From NCBI RefSeq assembly GCF_003781945.1, contig NZ_RJJW01000003.1, positions 382,260 through 446,259 on the forward strand: a stretch of DNA of 64,000 bases. Direction: 5' to 3'. Numbering within the stretch: the stretch's first letter is position 1; each line of letters begins with the position of its first letter. The notes under the pieces were generated by a model that had not been told where the DNA came from, searched no databases, and saw only the letters and a program-made list of their open reading frames with translations. Positions 16,014-24,049 of this stretch are shown in pieces. The position numbers were made by a program, and so were the translations under genes. Origin of the DNA: Halorubrum sp. CSM-61 (GTDB lineage Archaea > Halobacteriota > Halobacteria > Halobacteriales > Haloferacaceae).

Positions 16014-17069
16014 ATGATCGAAGTGGAGGGGCTGCGGAAGACGTACGGTGACTTCGCCGCCGTCGTCGACAGCACCTTCTCCGTCGCGGAGGGCGAGGTG
16101 TTCGGGGTCGTCGGCCCGAACGGCGCCGGGAAGACGACGACGCTGAAGGTGCTCGCCGGGCTCGTCGATCCCACCGACGGCGAGGTCGAGGTCGCCGGGT
16201 TCGCCTCCGACGACCCGGAGATGCGCCGGCAGTTGGGCTTCCTCCCCGAGGAGTCGCCCTTATACGAGGAGATGACGCCGCTGTCGTACCTGCGCTTCTT
16301 CGCCGACCTGTACGACGTGCCGCGGGAGACCGCGAACGAACGGATCGAGGCCGCGCTCGACCGGCTCGAACTGGACCACCGCGAGCGCCGGCTCGGCGAC
16401 ATGTCGAAGGGGATGAAACGCAAGGTCGCCATCGCCCGGTCGCTCGTCAACGATCCCGACGTGCTCGTGTACGACGAGCCGGCCTCGGGGCTCGACCCGG
16501 TGACGACGAACTCCGTGCTGGAGTTCACCCGCGAGCTGCGCGAGACGGGCAAAACGGTCGTCTTCTCCGCGCACAACCTGTATCACGTCGAGTCGGTCTG
16601 CGACCGCGTCGCGGTGATGAACGAGGGCCGGATCGTCGCCCGCGGGAGCGTCGACGGGATCCGCGAGCGACACGGCGAGACGACGTACCGCGTCTTCACC
16701 GACGTGGCACCCGCGCGGACCGACGCGCTGGTCGAAATGTTCGGTGATTCCGGCGATCACGCCGCCCTCGACGCTGCGACCGAGGAGGTCGGCGACCGGT
16801 TCCGCACCACCGTCCCGACGATGGACGCGGTCGAGGCGGTCCGCGAGGCCGCCGCCGCGGCGGGCGGCGAGGTCGTCGACATCCGCACCCGAGAGCCGAG
16901 CTTGGAGGACGTGTTCCTCGACATCGTCGGACGGCCCATGCCGGGGCGGTACACCGGAGGCGGAGCCGCCGGCGAGGGCTCCGACGACGAGGACGCTGAG
17001 CAGGCGGGAGACGCAGAGCCGTCAAACGACGAGTCGCGAGCAGCGGAGCCGCCGGAGGGGACCGAGTGA
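16014..17069 (+). CDS. ABC-2 transporter ATP-binding protein (NatA-like)
   Basis: A 351-residue ATPase starting MIEVEGLRKTYGDF. It has Walker A GPNGAGKTTTLKVLAG (about 38-53), a Q-loop region with FLPEESPLYEEMT, signature DMSKGMKRKVAIARSL, Walker B VLVYDEPASGLDP and the H-loop VFSAHNL. The LPEE and MSKGMKRK variants are common in the NatA/CcmA-type exporter group. A C-terminal regulatory segment and a long acidic tail follow. First gene of a three-gene operon with two permeases; the downstream GTG start overlaps its stop. It should power export of an unidentified substrate, possibly Na+ or a lipid-like compound. Confidence 0.88.
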   Translation: MIEVEGLRKTYGDFAAVVDSTFSVAEGEVFGVVGPNGAGKTTTLKVLAGLVDPTDGEVEVAGFASDDPEMRRQLGFLPEESPLYEEMTPLSYLRFFADLYDVPRETANERIEAALDRLELDHRERRLGDMSKGMKRKVAIARSLVNDPDVLVYDEPASGLDPVTTNSVLEFTRELRETGKTVVFSAHNLYHVESVCDRVAVMNEGRIVARGSVDGIRERHGETTYRVFTDVAPARTDALVEMFGDSGDHAALDAATEEVGDRFRTTVPTMDAVEAVREAAAAAGGEVVDIRTREPSLEDVFLDIVGRPMPGRYTGGGAAGEGSDDEDAEQAGDAEPSNDESRAAEPPEGTE

Positions 17070-18982
17070 TCGACCGACTCCGACGGATCCTCCGGGTCGC
17101 CCGCTGGGAGACGGTCCGCGCGGGCGGCGGCGTCGACCGCCGAACTCTGCTCGCGGCGCTCGCGCTCCTGCTCGTCGCCGGGGGCGTCCTCGGCGGCGGA
17201 CTCGCGGCCGGCGTCGTCGGGCTCGACGTCGACCGCGACGTGTACCGCGTGGCCGTGAACGACGACTCCCCGTACGCGGACGCGGTCGAGGAGGCGCCGG
17301 CGCTGACGCGCGCCCCCGTCGACGGCGCGGTCCTCGGCGACACGGCCGACCTCGTCGTGGTCGACGGCAGCCGGAGCGGGACGGTCGAGACCGTCGCCGT
17401 CCGCGCCAGCGACACGCGGAAGGGCGAGGCCGCGGCCGCCGAGTTCCGGGAGGCGGTCGAGGCGCACAACGAGCGGCTGATGGCGGCCGAGGAGAACCGG
17501 ACCGCCGCGTTCCCGGTCACCGTCGCACTCCAGTACGTCGGTCGGACGAGCGGACTCGACGAGGGTTCGACGCTCGGCGGAGACGACGACGGAGACGGGG
17601 GCGGCGAAAGCGGTGACGGCTCCGGAGACGGCGGCGACGGGTCCGACGGCGGCGGTGGCGGCTCCGGCGGGAGCGGCGGAACCGGCGGCGACACCGCGAG
17701 CGACGACGGAGCGAACGAGGACGGCGGACTCGCGGTCCCCTCGGTCGATGGCGCGGCGTTCGGCGCCGACACGGTCGGGTCACCGGGGTCGATCTCGCCG
17801 CCCTTCCCGTTCGTCTCGCTGCTCTTGGCCTTCGTCTTCCTCGTCCCGATGAACTTCCTCATCCAGGCGTACGGCTCCTCGGTGCTCGACGAGCGGACGA
17901 ACCGGCGCGGCGAGCCCCTGCTCGTGACGCCGCTGTCACCGGTCGACATCGTCGCGGGGAAGACGCTCCCGTACGTCGCGGTCGCGGCGCTCGTCACGAC
18001 GTGCATCGCCCTCGGTGTCGGCGGCGGGGCGCTCTCGGTGATCGCCGTGCTCCCGGTGGCGCTGGCGTTCCTGGGGGCCACCTTCGTCGGCGCGATGTTC
18101 GCGCGGTCGTTCAAGGAGCTCACCTTCGTCACGGTGGGGGTGAGCGTCCTCCTCACGACGTACGCGTTCGTGCCGGCGATCTTCACGAACGTGACGCCCG
18201 TGGCGCTCGTGTCGCCGCTCACGCTGGTCGTCTTCGACCTGCAGGGCGAGGCGGTCGGACTCGGCGAGGCCCTCTTCTCGACCGTCCCGATGGCGACGGG
18301 GGCGGCGCTCCTGTTCGGGCTCGGGCTCGGCGTCTACCGCGAGGAGGACATGTTCACGCAGAAACCGGTGGGGCGGAAGTTCCTCGACGCGCTGGCGGTG
18401 CGGCTCCGGTCGGTCGGGAAGGCGGGTGCCGGGACGCTCCGCTCCCGCTCCGGCCTCCGCGCGCTCGTCCCGATCGCCGTCCTCACGGCCTGCACGATCC
18501 CCTTCGTGTTCGTCGCGGAGCTTTTGGCCGTCGCGCTGCTCTTCGCGCTGCCGGTAACGGTGTCGATCCCCGTGCTCTTAGTCACGATCGCGTTCATCGA
18601 GGAGGTCGCGAAGAGCGTCCACCTCTACGCCGGCTTCGAGCGCGGCGCCTTCGCCCGGACCGACCGGGTCGCCGTCGCGGTCGGGTGCGCCTCGGCGGTC
18701 GGCTTCTTCCTCGCGGAGAAAGTCACGGCCGTCGTGCAGGCGGTCGGGCTCACGGAGCTGTTCGTCGGCCGCGCCGCGTTCGGGAGCGTGGCGGGGATGG
18801 AGGGGCTCCCGCCGATCGCGGTGGCGGGGCTGTTCTTCGCGCCCCTCCTGCTTCACGGGTTCTCGACGACGGTCGCCGCGGTGGGGGCGAGCCGGGGGCG
18901 GACGTACTACGTCCTGACGCTGGCGCTGGCGACGCTGATCCACGCCGCGTACAACTTCGGGGTGGTGCGCGTCTATGCGTAG
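17066..18982 (+). CDS. ABC-2 permease fused to a PrsW-type intramembrane protease
   Basis: A 638-residue membrane protein in two parts. Residues 1 to about 435 are an ABC-2/NatB-like permease: one TM helix, a large extracytoplasmic domain ending in an Asp/Gly/Ser-rich linker (about 172-225), then a TM block beginning FLVPMNFLIQAYGSSVLDER. Residues about 470-638 have the motif series of PrsW glutamic intramembrane proteases: IEEVAKS (EExxK), GFFLAEK, LLHGFSTTVAAVGASRG and a final LIHAAYNF. The GTG start at 17066 overlaps the ATPase stop. A transporter subunit with a built-in protease suggests proteolytic processing of the substrate or of the pump itself, which is inference. Confidence 0.85.
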   Translation: MIDRLRRILRVARWETVRAGGGVDRRTLLAALALLLVAGGVLGGGLAAGVVGLDVDRDVYRVAVNDDSPYADAVEEAPALTRAPVDGAVLGDTADLVVVDGSRSGTVETVAVRASDTRKGEAAAAEFREAVEAHNERLMAAEENRTAAFPVTVALQYVGRTSGLDEGSTLGGDDDGDGGGESGDGSGDGGDGSDGGGGGSGGSGGTGGDTASDDGANEDGGLAVPSVDGAAFGADTVGSPGSISPPFPFVSLLLAFVFLVPMNFLIQAYGSSVLDERTNRRGEPLLVTPLSPVDIVAGKTLPYVAVAALVTTCIALGVGGGALSVIAVLPVALAFLGATFVGAMFARSFKELTFVTVGVSVLLTTYAFVPAIFTNVTPVALVSPLTLVVFDLQGEAVGLGEALFSTVPMATGAALLFGLGLGVYREEDMFTQKPVGRKFLDALAVRLRSVGKAGAGTLRSRSGLRALVPIAVLTACTIPFVFVAELLAVALLFALPVTVSIPVLLVTIAFIEEVAKSVHLYAGFERGAFARTDRVAVAVGCASAVGFFLAEKVTAVVQAVGLTELFVGRAAFGSVAGMEGLPPIAVAGLFFAPLLLHGFSTTVAAVGASRGRTYYVLTLALATLIHAAYNFGVVRVYA

Positions 18983-20045
18983 TCGGGGCGGCCGGCCGAC
19001 GGACAGCCGCCTGACGATCGCCGGGCGGGAGCTGTCGGGCCTGCGCACGGAGAAGACGATCCTGCTCGCGATCGGGATCCAGCTGTTCATCGCCGCGTTC
19101 TCGTCGTTCCTCGTCGTCGGGCTCGTCTCGATGTACGACCCGGGATCGCTCGGCGGCGCGGAGGTCGAGGTGGCCGGTGCGGGCGACGCCGTGAGCGACC
19201 TCGAACGCGCCGCGAGCGAGGTCGACGGGGCCTCGGTCACGCGCTACGAAGACGCGGGGGCGGCGCGGCTCGCCTTCGACCGCAACGCCGCCGACGCGGT
19301 GGTGGTCGCGAACCGGAACGACGACGGCGGGGTCTCGGCCGTGGTCACCGCCCCGGACGCCACGGTGGAGACCACCGTGATCGTCGTCCAGCTCCGCGAC
19401 CTGCTCCGGACCTACGAGCGTCAGGAGCGCGCGGACCGGGCCGCGTTCCTGAGCGAGTCGCCGCTTCCCCTCCCCGAACGTACCGGCACGAGCCCGTACT
19501 TCACGTTCACGTACACCGTGTTGATCCCCGTCTTAGTGTTCCTCCCCGTCTTCATCTCGGGGTCGCTCGTGGTCGACTCGATCAGCGAGGAGATCGACGA
19601 GGGGACCTTCGAGCTGCTCCGGGTCGCGCCCGTCACGCTCGGCGAGATAGTCGACGGGAAGGCGCTGGCGGCGGTCGCGATCGCCCCCGGACAGGCGCTC
19701 CTCTGGCTCCTCCTGCTCCGCGCGAACGGGACGCCCGTGGCCAACGTCCCGTCGATCCTCGTGCTGATGACCGCGCTCACCGCCCTCGTGGTCGCGCTCG
19801 CGCTCGCCATCTCCGCGCTCGCGCCCGACCGGCGCGCGGCGCAGTTCCTCTACTCGATCGGCGTGCTGGTCCTCTTCGGCGGCGCCACGGCGATGGCCGG
19901 CGGTCCCGCGAACGCGGTCGCGCGGCTCGCGATCGACAGCGCCGACGCGACGACGACCGCCCTCGTGGTCGCCTACGTCGGGCTCGCCGCGGTCGCGTAC
20001 GTCGGCGTCCGCACTATCGTCGCGGAGAACGGGTTCGAGACGTGA
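18975..20045 (+). CDS. ABC-2 transporter permease (second subunit)
   Basis: A 356-residue permease: one N-terminal TM helix (TILLAIGIQLFIAAFSSFLVV), an extracytoplasmic domain of about 130 residues, then a block of five TM helices beginning YFTFTYTVLIPVLVFLPVFI. The motif SGSLVVDSISEEIDEGTFEL followed by LRVAPVTLGEIVDGKALA is the typical ABC-2 coupling region, where the bacterial form is EKE-GT-E. The ATG at 18975 overlaps the preceding gene by 8 bp. With the preceding subunit and the ATPase at 16014 it completes an asymmetric exporter. Repeat-element copy 2 lies directly downstream. Confidence 0.88.
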   Translation: MRSRGGRPTDSRLTIAGRELSGLRTEKTILLAIGIQLFIAAFSSFLVVGLVSMYDPGSLGGAEVEVAGAGDAVSDLERAASEVDGASVTRYEDAGAARLAFDRNAADAVVVANRNDDGGVSAVVTAPDATVETTVIVVQLRDLLRTYERQERADRAAFLSESPLPLPERTGTSPYFTFTYTVLIPVLVFLPVFISGSLVVDSISEEIDEGTFELLRVAPVTLGEIVDGKALAAVAIAPGQALLWLLLLRANGTPVANVPSILVLMTALTALVVALALAISALAPDRRAAQFLYSIGVLVLFGGATAMAGGPANAVARLAIDSADATTTALVVAYVGLAAVAYVGVRTIVAENGFET

Positions 20046-20055
20046 GCGGCGATCG

Positions 20056-20415
20056 CTTATAAACGAACGAGGCGGTCGGCGCGTGCCGGCGAGCGCCCGA
20101 AGGGCGTGAGCCGCACGCGCGAGGGAGTCGGTCACTCGGAGCGAAGCGGAGAGTGACCGACGAGGCTGGGGAGGCGTGAGGCGCTGTGCGGTTGCGGTCG
20201 GGTGGGACTCAAAGGGGCAGTCGCGAGGCCGTCACAGGCGACGCAAGCACTGCAGGGAGCGAGCGCCGCGAGCGACCGAAGCGCGCAGCGAGCGTGCGAC
20301 GGCCTCGCGGCTGGGGCTTTGGTGGCGTTCAGCGTGGAGGGATCGACCGCGTATTGCCGAGCGGCTGGGGCTTGGGTGGCGTTCACCCGCGATCCGCGGT
20401 CAGGCACTTATAAAC
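20056..20415 (+). repeat. Structured intergenic element, copy 2
   Basis: This occupies the 434-bp convergent gap 20046-20479. TATA CTTATAAAC (20056); P1 GCGCGTGC (20079-20086) with GCACGCGC (20113-20120); P2 GTCGGTCACTC (20127-20137) with GAGTGACCGAC (20151-20161), 11 perfect pairs; GAGGCTGGGGAGG; GTGGGACTCAAAGGGGCAG; P3 left strand 20218-20236 with right strand 20295-20313, 18 of 19 paired counting one G-U. P3 is flanked by GGG on both sides and then CAAAG (20210-20214) with CTTTG (20317-20321). A 3' tail unit with a second GCGGCTGGGG copy (20361) ends in ACTTATAAACGATCG. No credible gene. Confidence 0.85.
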
Positions 20416-20479
20416 GATCGACCAATCCGCGACGAACCACGGCTCGCTTACAAAGAACGAGTCGCTCTCCGACTGCGTA

Positions 20480-20824
20480 TCAGTCGTCGGCCGCGACCCC
20501 GTCCGAATCCGTGTCACCCGCGTCCGTCGCCGCGTCGTCCTCGATGCTCGGCGGGTACTTGCCGCGGTCGAGCTTCAGGTCGGACTGCGGCCGCGCCATG
20601 CAGGTGAGCGCGTACTCGTCGGCCTCCTCGTCGGTGAGCCCGCGGGCCGCCGGCTGGGTCACCTCGCCCTCCACGATCTCCGCGGAGCAGGCGAGGCACA
20701 TCCCGACGCGACAGGAGTACTCCTGTGCGATCCCCTCCTCGATGCAGGGCTGGAGGATCGTCTCCGTGTCGGCCACCTCGATCGTCTCGCCGGTGCCGAC
20801 GAACTCGACGGTGTACTCGGTCAT
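20480..20824 (-). CDS. [2Fe-2S] ferredoxin
   Basis: A 114-residue plant/vertebrate-type 2Fe-2S ferredoxin, an electron carrier. The cluster cysteines appear as YSCRVGMCLACSAE (the CX4CX2C loop) and the fourth in ALTCMARPQSD. An additional Cys sits in LQPCIEEG. The N-terminus MTEYTVEFVGTGETIEV is the usual ferredoxin beta hairpin, so the ATG at 20824 is preferred over one 27 bp upstream. The C-tail is Asp-rich, as in halophilic ferredoxins. A TTTTTGACG segment about 26 bp upstream can serve as TATA. Confidence 0.93.
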   Translation of the reverse strand: MTEYTVEFVGTGETIEVADTETILQPCIEEGIAQEYSCRVGMCLACSAEIVEGEVTQPAARGLTDEEADEYALTCMARPQSDLKLDRGKYPPSIEDDAATDAGDTDSDGVAADD

Positions 20825-20954
20825 AGCGCGGTGTACCCGCCGACCCGTCAAAAAGGGTTCCCCTCGACCGCGTTGCCGTCGCGGGGACGGAAGGAGACGT
20901 GAGCGGTGGCGTTCCGTCCAGTTCGCGTCGATCTGTCGGTGGCGTTATGAGGGA

Positions 20955-21080
20955 GGTGAACACCGCCAAAGCCCCAGTCGCTCGGCAATAAGTGGCTGAC
21001 GACGGACCGGCGGTGAACACCGCCAAAGCCCCAGTCGCTCGGCAATAAGTGGCTGACGACGGACCGGCGGTGAACACCGC
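20955..21080 (-). repeat. 57-bp tandem repeats (3' tail of element copy 3)
   Basis: GGTGAACACCGCCAAAGCCC (plus strand) begins at 20955, 21012 and 21069, exactly 57 bp apart; the first two units are identical and the third runs into the element body. On the minus strand each unit carries GGGGCTTTGGCGGTGTTC, the 3' conserved block. The segment matching the TATA part of other tails is CTTATTGCC here. Confidence 0.95.
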
Positions 21081-21345
21081 CAAAGCCCCAGTCGCGAGGA
21101 CTCGGTGCGGTCGCTGCGGTCCTCAGTCGCTCGCGTCGCTCGCTCCTTGCGGTCCTTGCGTCCCGCGCCTTCGCCCTCGCGACTGCCCCTTTGAGTCCCG
21201 CCCCACCAGCACCGCGCAGCCTCACGCCTCCCCAGCCTCGTCGGTCGCCCGTCGCTTCGCTCCGGGCGACCGACTCCCTCGCGCGGCGCTCCTCACGGCC
21301 GCTTAAAAGCGGCCGCTCGGAGGCGCGCGCCACCGCATCTGTCTC
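20955..21345 (-). repeat. Structured intergenic element, copy 3 (minus strand) with 57-bp tandem tail
   Basis: Most of the 611-bp divergent gap 20825-21435. Read on the minus strand: P1 region near 21330-21281 with inner hairpin (AGCGGCCGC and GCGGCCGT); P2, 12 perfect pairs between 21263-21274 and 21240-21251; GAGGCTGGGGAGG; GCGGGACTCAAAGGGGCAG (one change from consensus); P3 with about 11 terminal pairs next to CAG (21183-21185) and CTG (21089-21091), flanked by GGG and by CAAAG with CTTTG. The 3' tail is a 57-bp unit repeated perfectly, starting at 21069, 21012 and 20955. This copy lacks the leading TTATAA box. The remaining 90 bp before 21436 form the mvaD promoter region. Confidence 0.85.
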
Positions 21346-21435
21346 GATCGACTCATCGTGTCTCAAGCCACACCTGCTACACTCACCCTCCCGCCCATCG
21401 CAACGACTAATCCCCCGCCGGACGCTTCCCGAGGT

Positions 21436-22434
21436 ATGACCGAGAAGGCCACCGCGCGAGCCCACCCGATCCAGGGGCTCGTCAAGTACCACGGGATGCG
21501 CGACGAGCAGCTCCGACTGCCGTACCACGACAGCATCAGCCTCTGTACCGCCCCGACCGCGACGACGACCACCGTCGAGTGGCAGCCCGACGCGAGCGAG
21601 GACACCTACGTCATCGGCGGCGACGAGGTCGACGGGCGCGCCGCCGAGCGCATCGACATGGTCGTCGAGCACGTCCGCGAGCTGGCCGGCGTCGACGCCG
21701 CGGTCCGGCTGGAGAGCGAGAACTCCTTCCCGTCGAACATCGGCTTCGGCTCCTCGTCGTCCGGGTTCGCGGCCGCCGCGCTCGCCCTGACCGAGGCCGC
21801 CGGCCTCGATCTGACCCTCCCCGAGGTCTCCACCGTCGCCCGCCGCGGCTCCTCCTCCGCGGCCCGCGCGGTCACCGGCGCGTACTCGCGGCTCGACGCC
21901 GGGCTCAACGACGAGGACTGCCGCTCGTACCGGCTCGACGCGGGCGTGAGCGACGACGGGTTCGACCCCGAGGAGGATCTCCGGATCGTCGCCGCGCACG
22001 TCCCCGCGTACAAGGAGACCGAGGAGGCCCACCGCGAGGCCGCCGCGAGCCACATGATGCAGGCCCGGACCGCCCACGTGCAGGACCAGCTCGTCGAGAT
22101 GACCGACGCGCTTCGCGAGGGCGACTTCGACCGGATCTTCGAGACCGCCGAGCACGACTCGCTGTCGCTGACGGCGACGACGATGACCGGCCCCTCGGGG
22201 TGGGTGTACTGGCAGCCCGAGACGATCGCCGTGTTCAACGCGGTCCGCGAACTCCGCGAGGAGGGCGTCCCGGTCTACTTCTCGACGGACACCGGCGCCT
22301 CCGTGTACGTGAACACGCTCGCCGACCACGTCGACGAGGTCGAGAACCGAATCAGCGATATCGGCGTCGACACCGACGTCTGGGAGGTCGGCGGCCCGGC
22401 GCGCGTCCTCGACGAGAGCGAGGCGCTGTTCTAG
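21436..22434 (+). CDS. mvaD: Phosphomevalonate/diphosphomevalonate decarboxylase
   Basis: A 332-residue GHMP-type decarboxylase of the mevalonate route to isoprenoids. Motifs are AHPIQGLVKYHGM at the N-terminus, the nucleotide loop NIGFGSSSSGFAAAALALTE (about 98-117), VARRGSSSAARAVTGAY, and the catalytic-region STDTGASVYVNTLADH. Haloarchaea, shown in Haloferax volcanii, decarboxylate phosphomevalonate rather than the diphosphate and then use isopentenyl phosphate kinase. The same activity is likely here by family but not proven. ATG at 21436 chosen because upstream residues belong to intergenic sequence. Upstream lies element copy 3. Confidence 0.87.
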   Translation: MTEKATARAHPIQGLVKYHGMRDEQLRLPYHDSISLCTAPTATTTTVEWQPDASEDTYVIGGDEVDGRAAERIDMVVEHVRELAGVDAAVRLESENSFPSNIGFGSSSSGFAAAALALTEAAGLDLTLPEVSTVARRGSSSAARAVTGAYSRLDAGLNDEDCRSYRLDAGVSDDGFDPEEDLRIVAAHVPAYKETEEAHREAAASHMMQARTAHVQDQLVEMTDALREGDFDRIFETAEHDSLSLTATTMTGPSGWVYWQPETIAVFNAVRELREEGVPVYFSTDTGASVYVNTLADHVDEVENRISDIGVDTDVWEVGGPARVLDESEALF

Positions 22435-22465
22435 ATCGGATCGGCGGTTCGTCACCGGCTTCCGC

Positions 22466-23992
22466 CTACCCGTCCGGATCCTCTCCGCGCGCCCGCTTGT
22501 ACATCGCTAACGCCTCCTCGCGCCGCTCCGAGTGATCGACGATCGGCGCGGGGTAGTCGGGCGCCGCGTTCGCGCGCTGGGTGGGTGACAGATCGTGCCA
22601 CTCGTGGATGAGGTCGGCGTCGAGGTCCCGCAGTTCGGGGACGTACGTCTTGATGTACTCCGCGTCGGGGTCGTAGCGCTCCCCCTGCGTCATCGGGTTG
22701 AAGATCCGGAAGTAGGGCTGGGCGTCGGTTCCGGTGGAGGCCGCCCACTGCCACCCGCCGTTGTCGTTGGCGGTGTCGTGGTCGGTCAAGTGCTCGCGAA
22801 AGTGGTCGTAGCCGTGGCGCCAGTCGGCGAGCAGGTCCTTCGTGAGGAACGAGGCGACGATCATCCGCACGCGGTTGTGCATGAACCCCTCCTCGCGGAG
22901 CTGGCGCATCCCGGCGTCGACGATGGGGTACCCCGTCTCCCCGCGCTTCCACGCCGCGATCTCTTCGGGGTCGTCGCGCCACGCGATCCCCTCCTCGTAC
23001 TGCTCGTAGTTCTCTGTCACCACCTCGGGGTTGTGATACAGCACCTGCGTGTAGAACTCCCGCCACGCGAGCTGCTGCTGGTACTCCTCGACCGCGGTAA
23101 CGGGGCCACCGTTGTCGCCGCCCTCGCCTTCCCCGCCGGCCTCCTCCGCTGCCGCGTCCATCGCGTCTTTCGTCGCCTCGTACGCCTCTCTGATCCCGAT
23201 CTCACCGTACTTCAGGAACGCGGACATGCGCGAGGTTCCCTCCTGTGCGGGGTAGTCGCGTTCCGCATCGTAGGAGAACACCGCCTCGGAGAGGAAGTCG
23301 TCGAGCCGGTCGCGGGCCGCCGCGGTGCCCGCGGGACCGATCGCCGCCTCCGGCTCCGCGAACCCCAGATCGGTGGGCGCGGGGAGGTCGCCGACGGCGA
23401 CGCGGGCGGTTTCGACGCCCCCGTCTGCGATGGCGTCGTCGCCGTCCACCGCCGCAGTCAGCACGTCGACATCGACGAGATCGCTCGCCTCCGGCGTCGG
23501 CGTCGGGTCGTCGGTCTGACGGTCGGTCCACTTCTTCCAGTAGTAGGAGTACACCGAGTAGGGGTCGCCGGCGTTGGTCCGGATCGAGTCGGGCTCGTGC
23601 AGGACCGCGTCGTGGTGCGCCTCGCGCTCGATATCGGCGTCGTTGAGGGCCCTGCGGACGCCCGCGTCCCGCTCGCGTGCGAGCCCCGAGTAGTCGCGGT
23701 TCCAGACGACGCGGTCGGCGTCGAGTGCGTCGGCCAGCTCCGGGAGAACGACCTCCGGATCGCCGCGGGCGACGAGGAGGTCGCTGCCGCGCTCGCGGTA
23801 CTCGTCCCGGAGCGCCGCGAGCCCGTCGAGGAGGCGACGGACCCGCACGTCGCTCGCGTGGTCGAGCACGTCCGGGTCGAAGACGAACACGGGTGCGGTC
23901 GGTCCCCGGTCGTCGTCACGCGTCCCGGTCGCGGCCGCGAGCCCGACGTTGTCGGCGACTCTGAGGTCCCGCCGGTGCCAGAACAGCTCCAT
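22466..23992 (-). CDS. phr: Deoxyribodipyrimidine photolyase
   Basis: A 508-residue light-driven DNA repair enzyme that splits cyclobutane pyrimidine dimers with FADH-. The N-terminal antenna domain starts MELFWHRRDLRVADNVGLAA. The FAD domain shows LAWREFYTQVLYHNPEV, MIVASFLTKDLLADWRHG and GGWQWAASTGTDAQPYFRI, followed by FNPMTQGERYDPDAEYIK, all close to class I CPD photolyases. An acidic Gly/Glu insert (EEAGGEGEGGDNGG) interrupts the start of the helical domain. The gene precedes an MrfA-like repair helicase on the same strand, 57 bp apart, suggesting a small DNA-repair group. Confidence 0.93.
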   Translation of the reverse strand: MELFWHRRDLRVADNVGLAAATGTRDDDRGPTAPVFVFDPDVLDHASDVRVRRLLDGLAALRDEYRERGSDLLVARGDPEVVLPELADALDADRVVWNRDYSGLARERDAGVRRALNDADIEREAHHDAVLHEPDSIRTNAGDPYSVYSYYWKKWTDRQTDDPTPTPEASDLVDVDVLTAAVDGDDAIADGGVETARVAVGDLPAPTDLGFAEPEAAIGPAGTAAARDRLDDFLSEAVFSYDAERDYPAQEGTSRMSAFLKYGEIGIREAYEATKDAMDAAAEEAGGEGEGGDNGGPVTAVEEYQQQLAWREFYTQVLYHNPEVVTENYEQYEEGIAWRDDPEEIAAWKRGETGYPIVDAGMRQLREEGFMHNRVRMIVASFLTKDLLADWRHGYDHFREHLTDHDTANDNGGWQWAASTGTDAQPYFRIFNPMTQGERYDPDAEYIKTYVPELRDLDADLIHEWHDLSPTQRANAAPDYPAPIVDHSERREEALAMYKRARGEDPDG

Positions 23993-24049
23993 GGGATCGG
24001 CAGGGGTGCGAGGACCGTGAAACCACCGGGTCGCGAACCGCCGGATCCG

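Noticed and set aside
14864-16576. A longer minus-strand frame extending the membrane protein to 570 codons
   Set aside because: The extra N-terminal part is antisense to the ABC ATPase at 16014 and is Ser/Arg-rich shadow sequence; the ATG at 15877 gives a sensible protein.
17590-17720. Frameshift or assembly error in the Gly/Asp/Ser-rich stretch of the ABC-2/PrsW fusion
   Set aside because: Frame and composition are kept on both sides and similar acidic linkers occur in other proteins of this genome, so it is read as a natural linker.
20176-20607. Short ORFs of 60-265 codons across the six repeat elements (for example frames containing WDSKGQ or WGFGGVH)
   Set aside because: The frames come from the invariant DNA blocks but shift between copies, appear on both strands, lack sensible starts and change where only stem pairing is conserved. 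They are better explained as noncoding structure.
20955-21080. CRISPR array
   Set aside because: The 57-bp units are continuous tandem copies without variable spacers, and no cas gene is present in the window.
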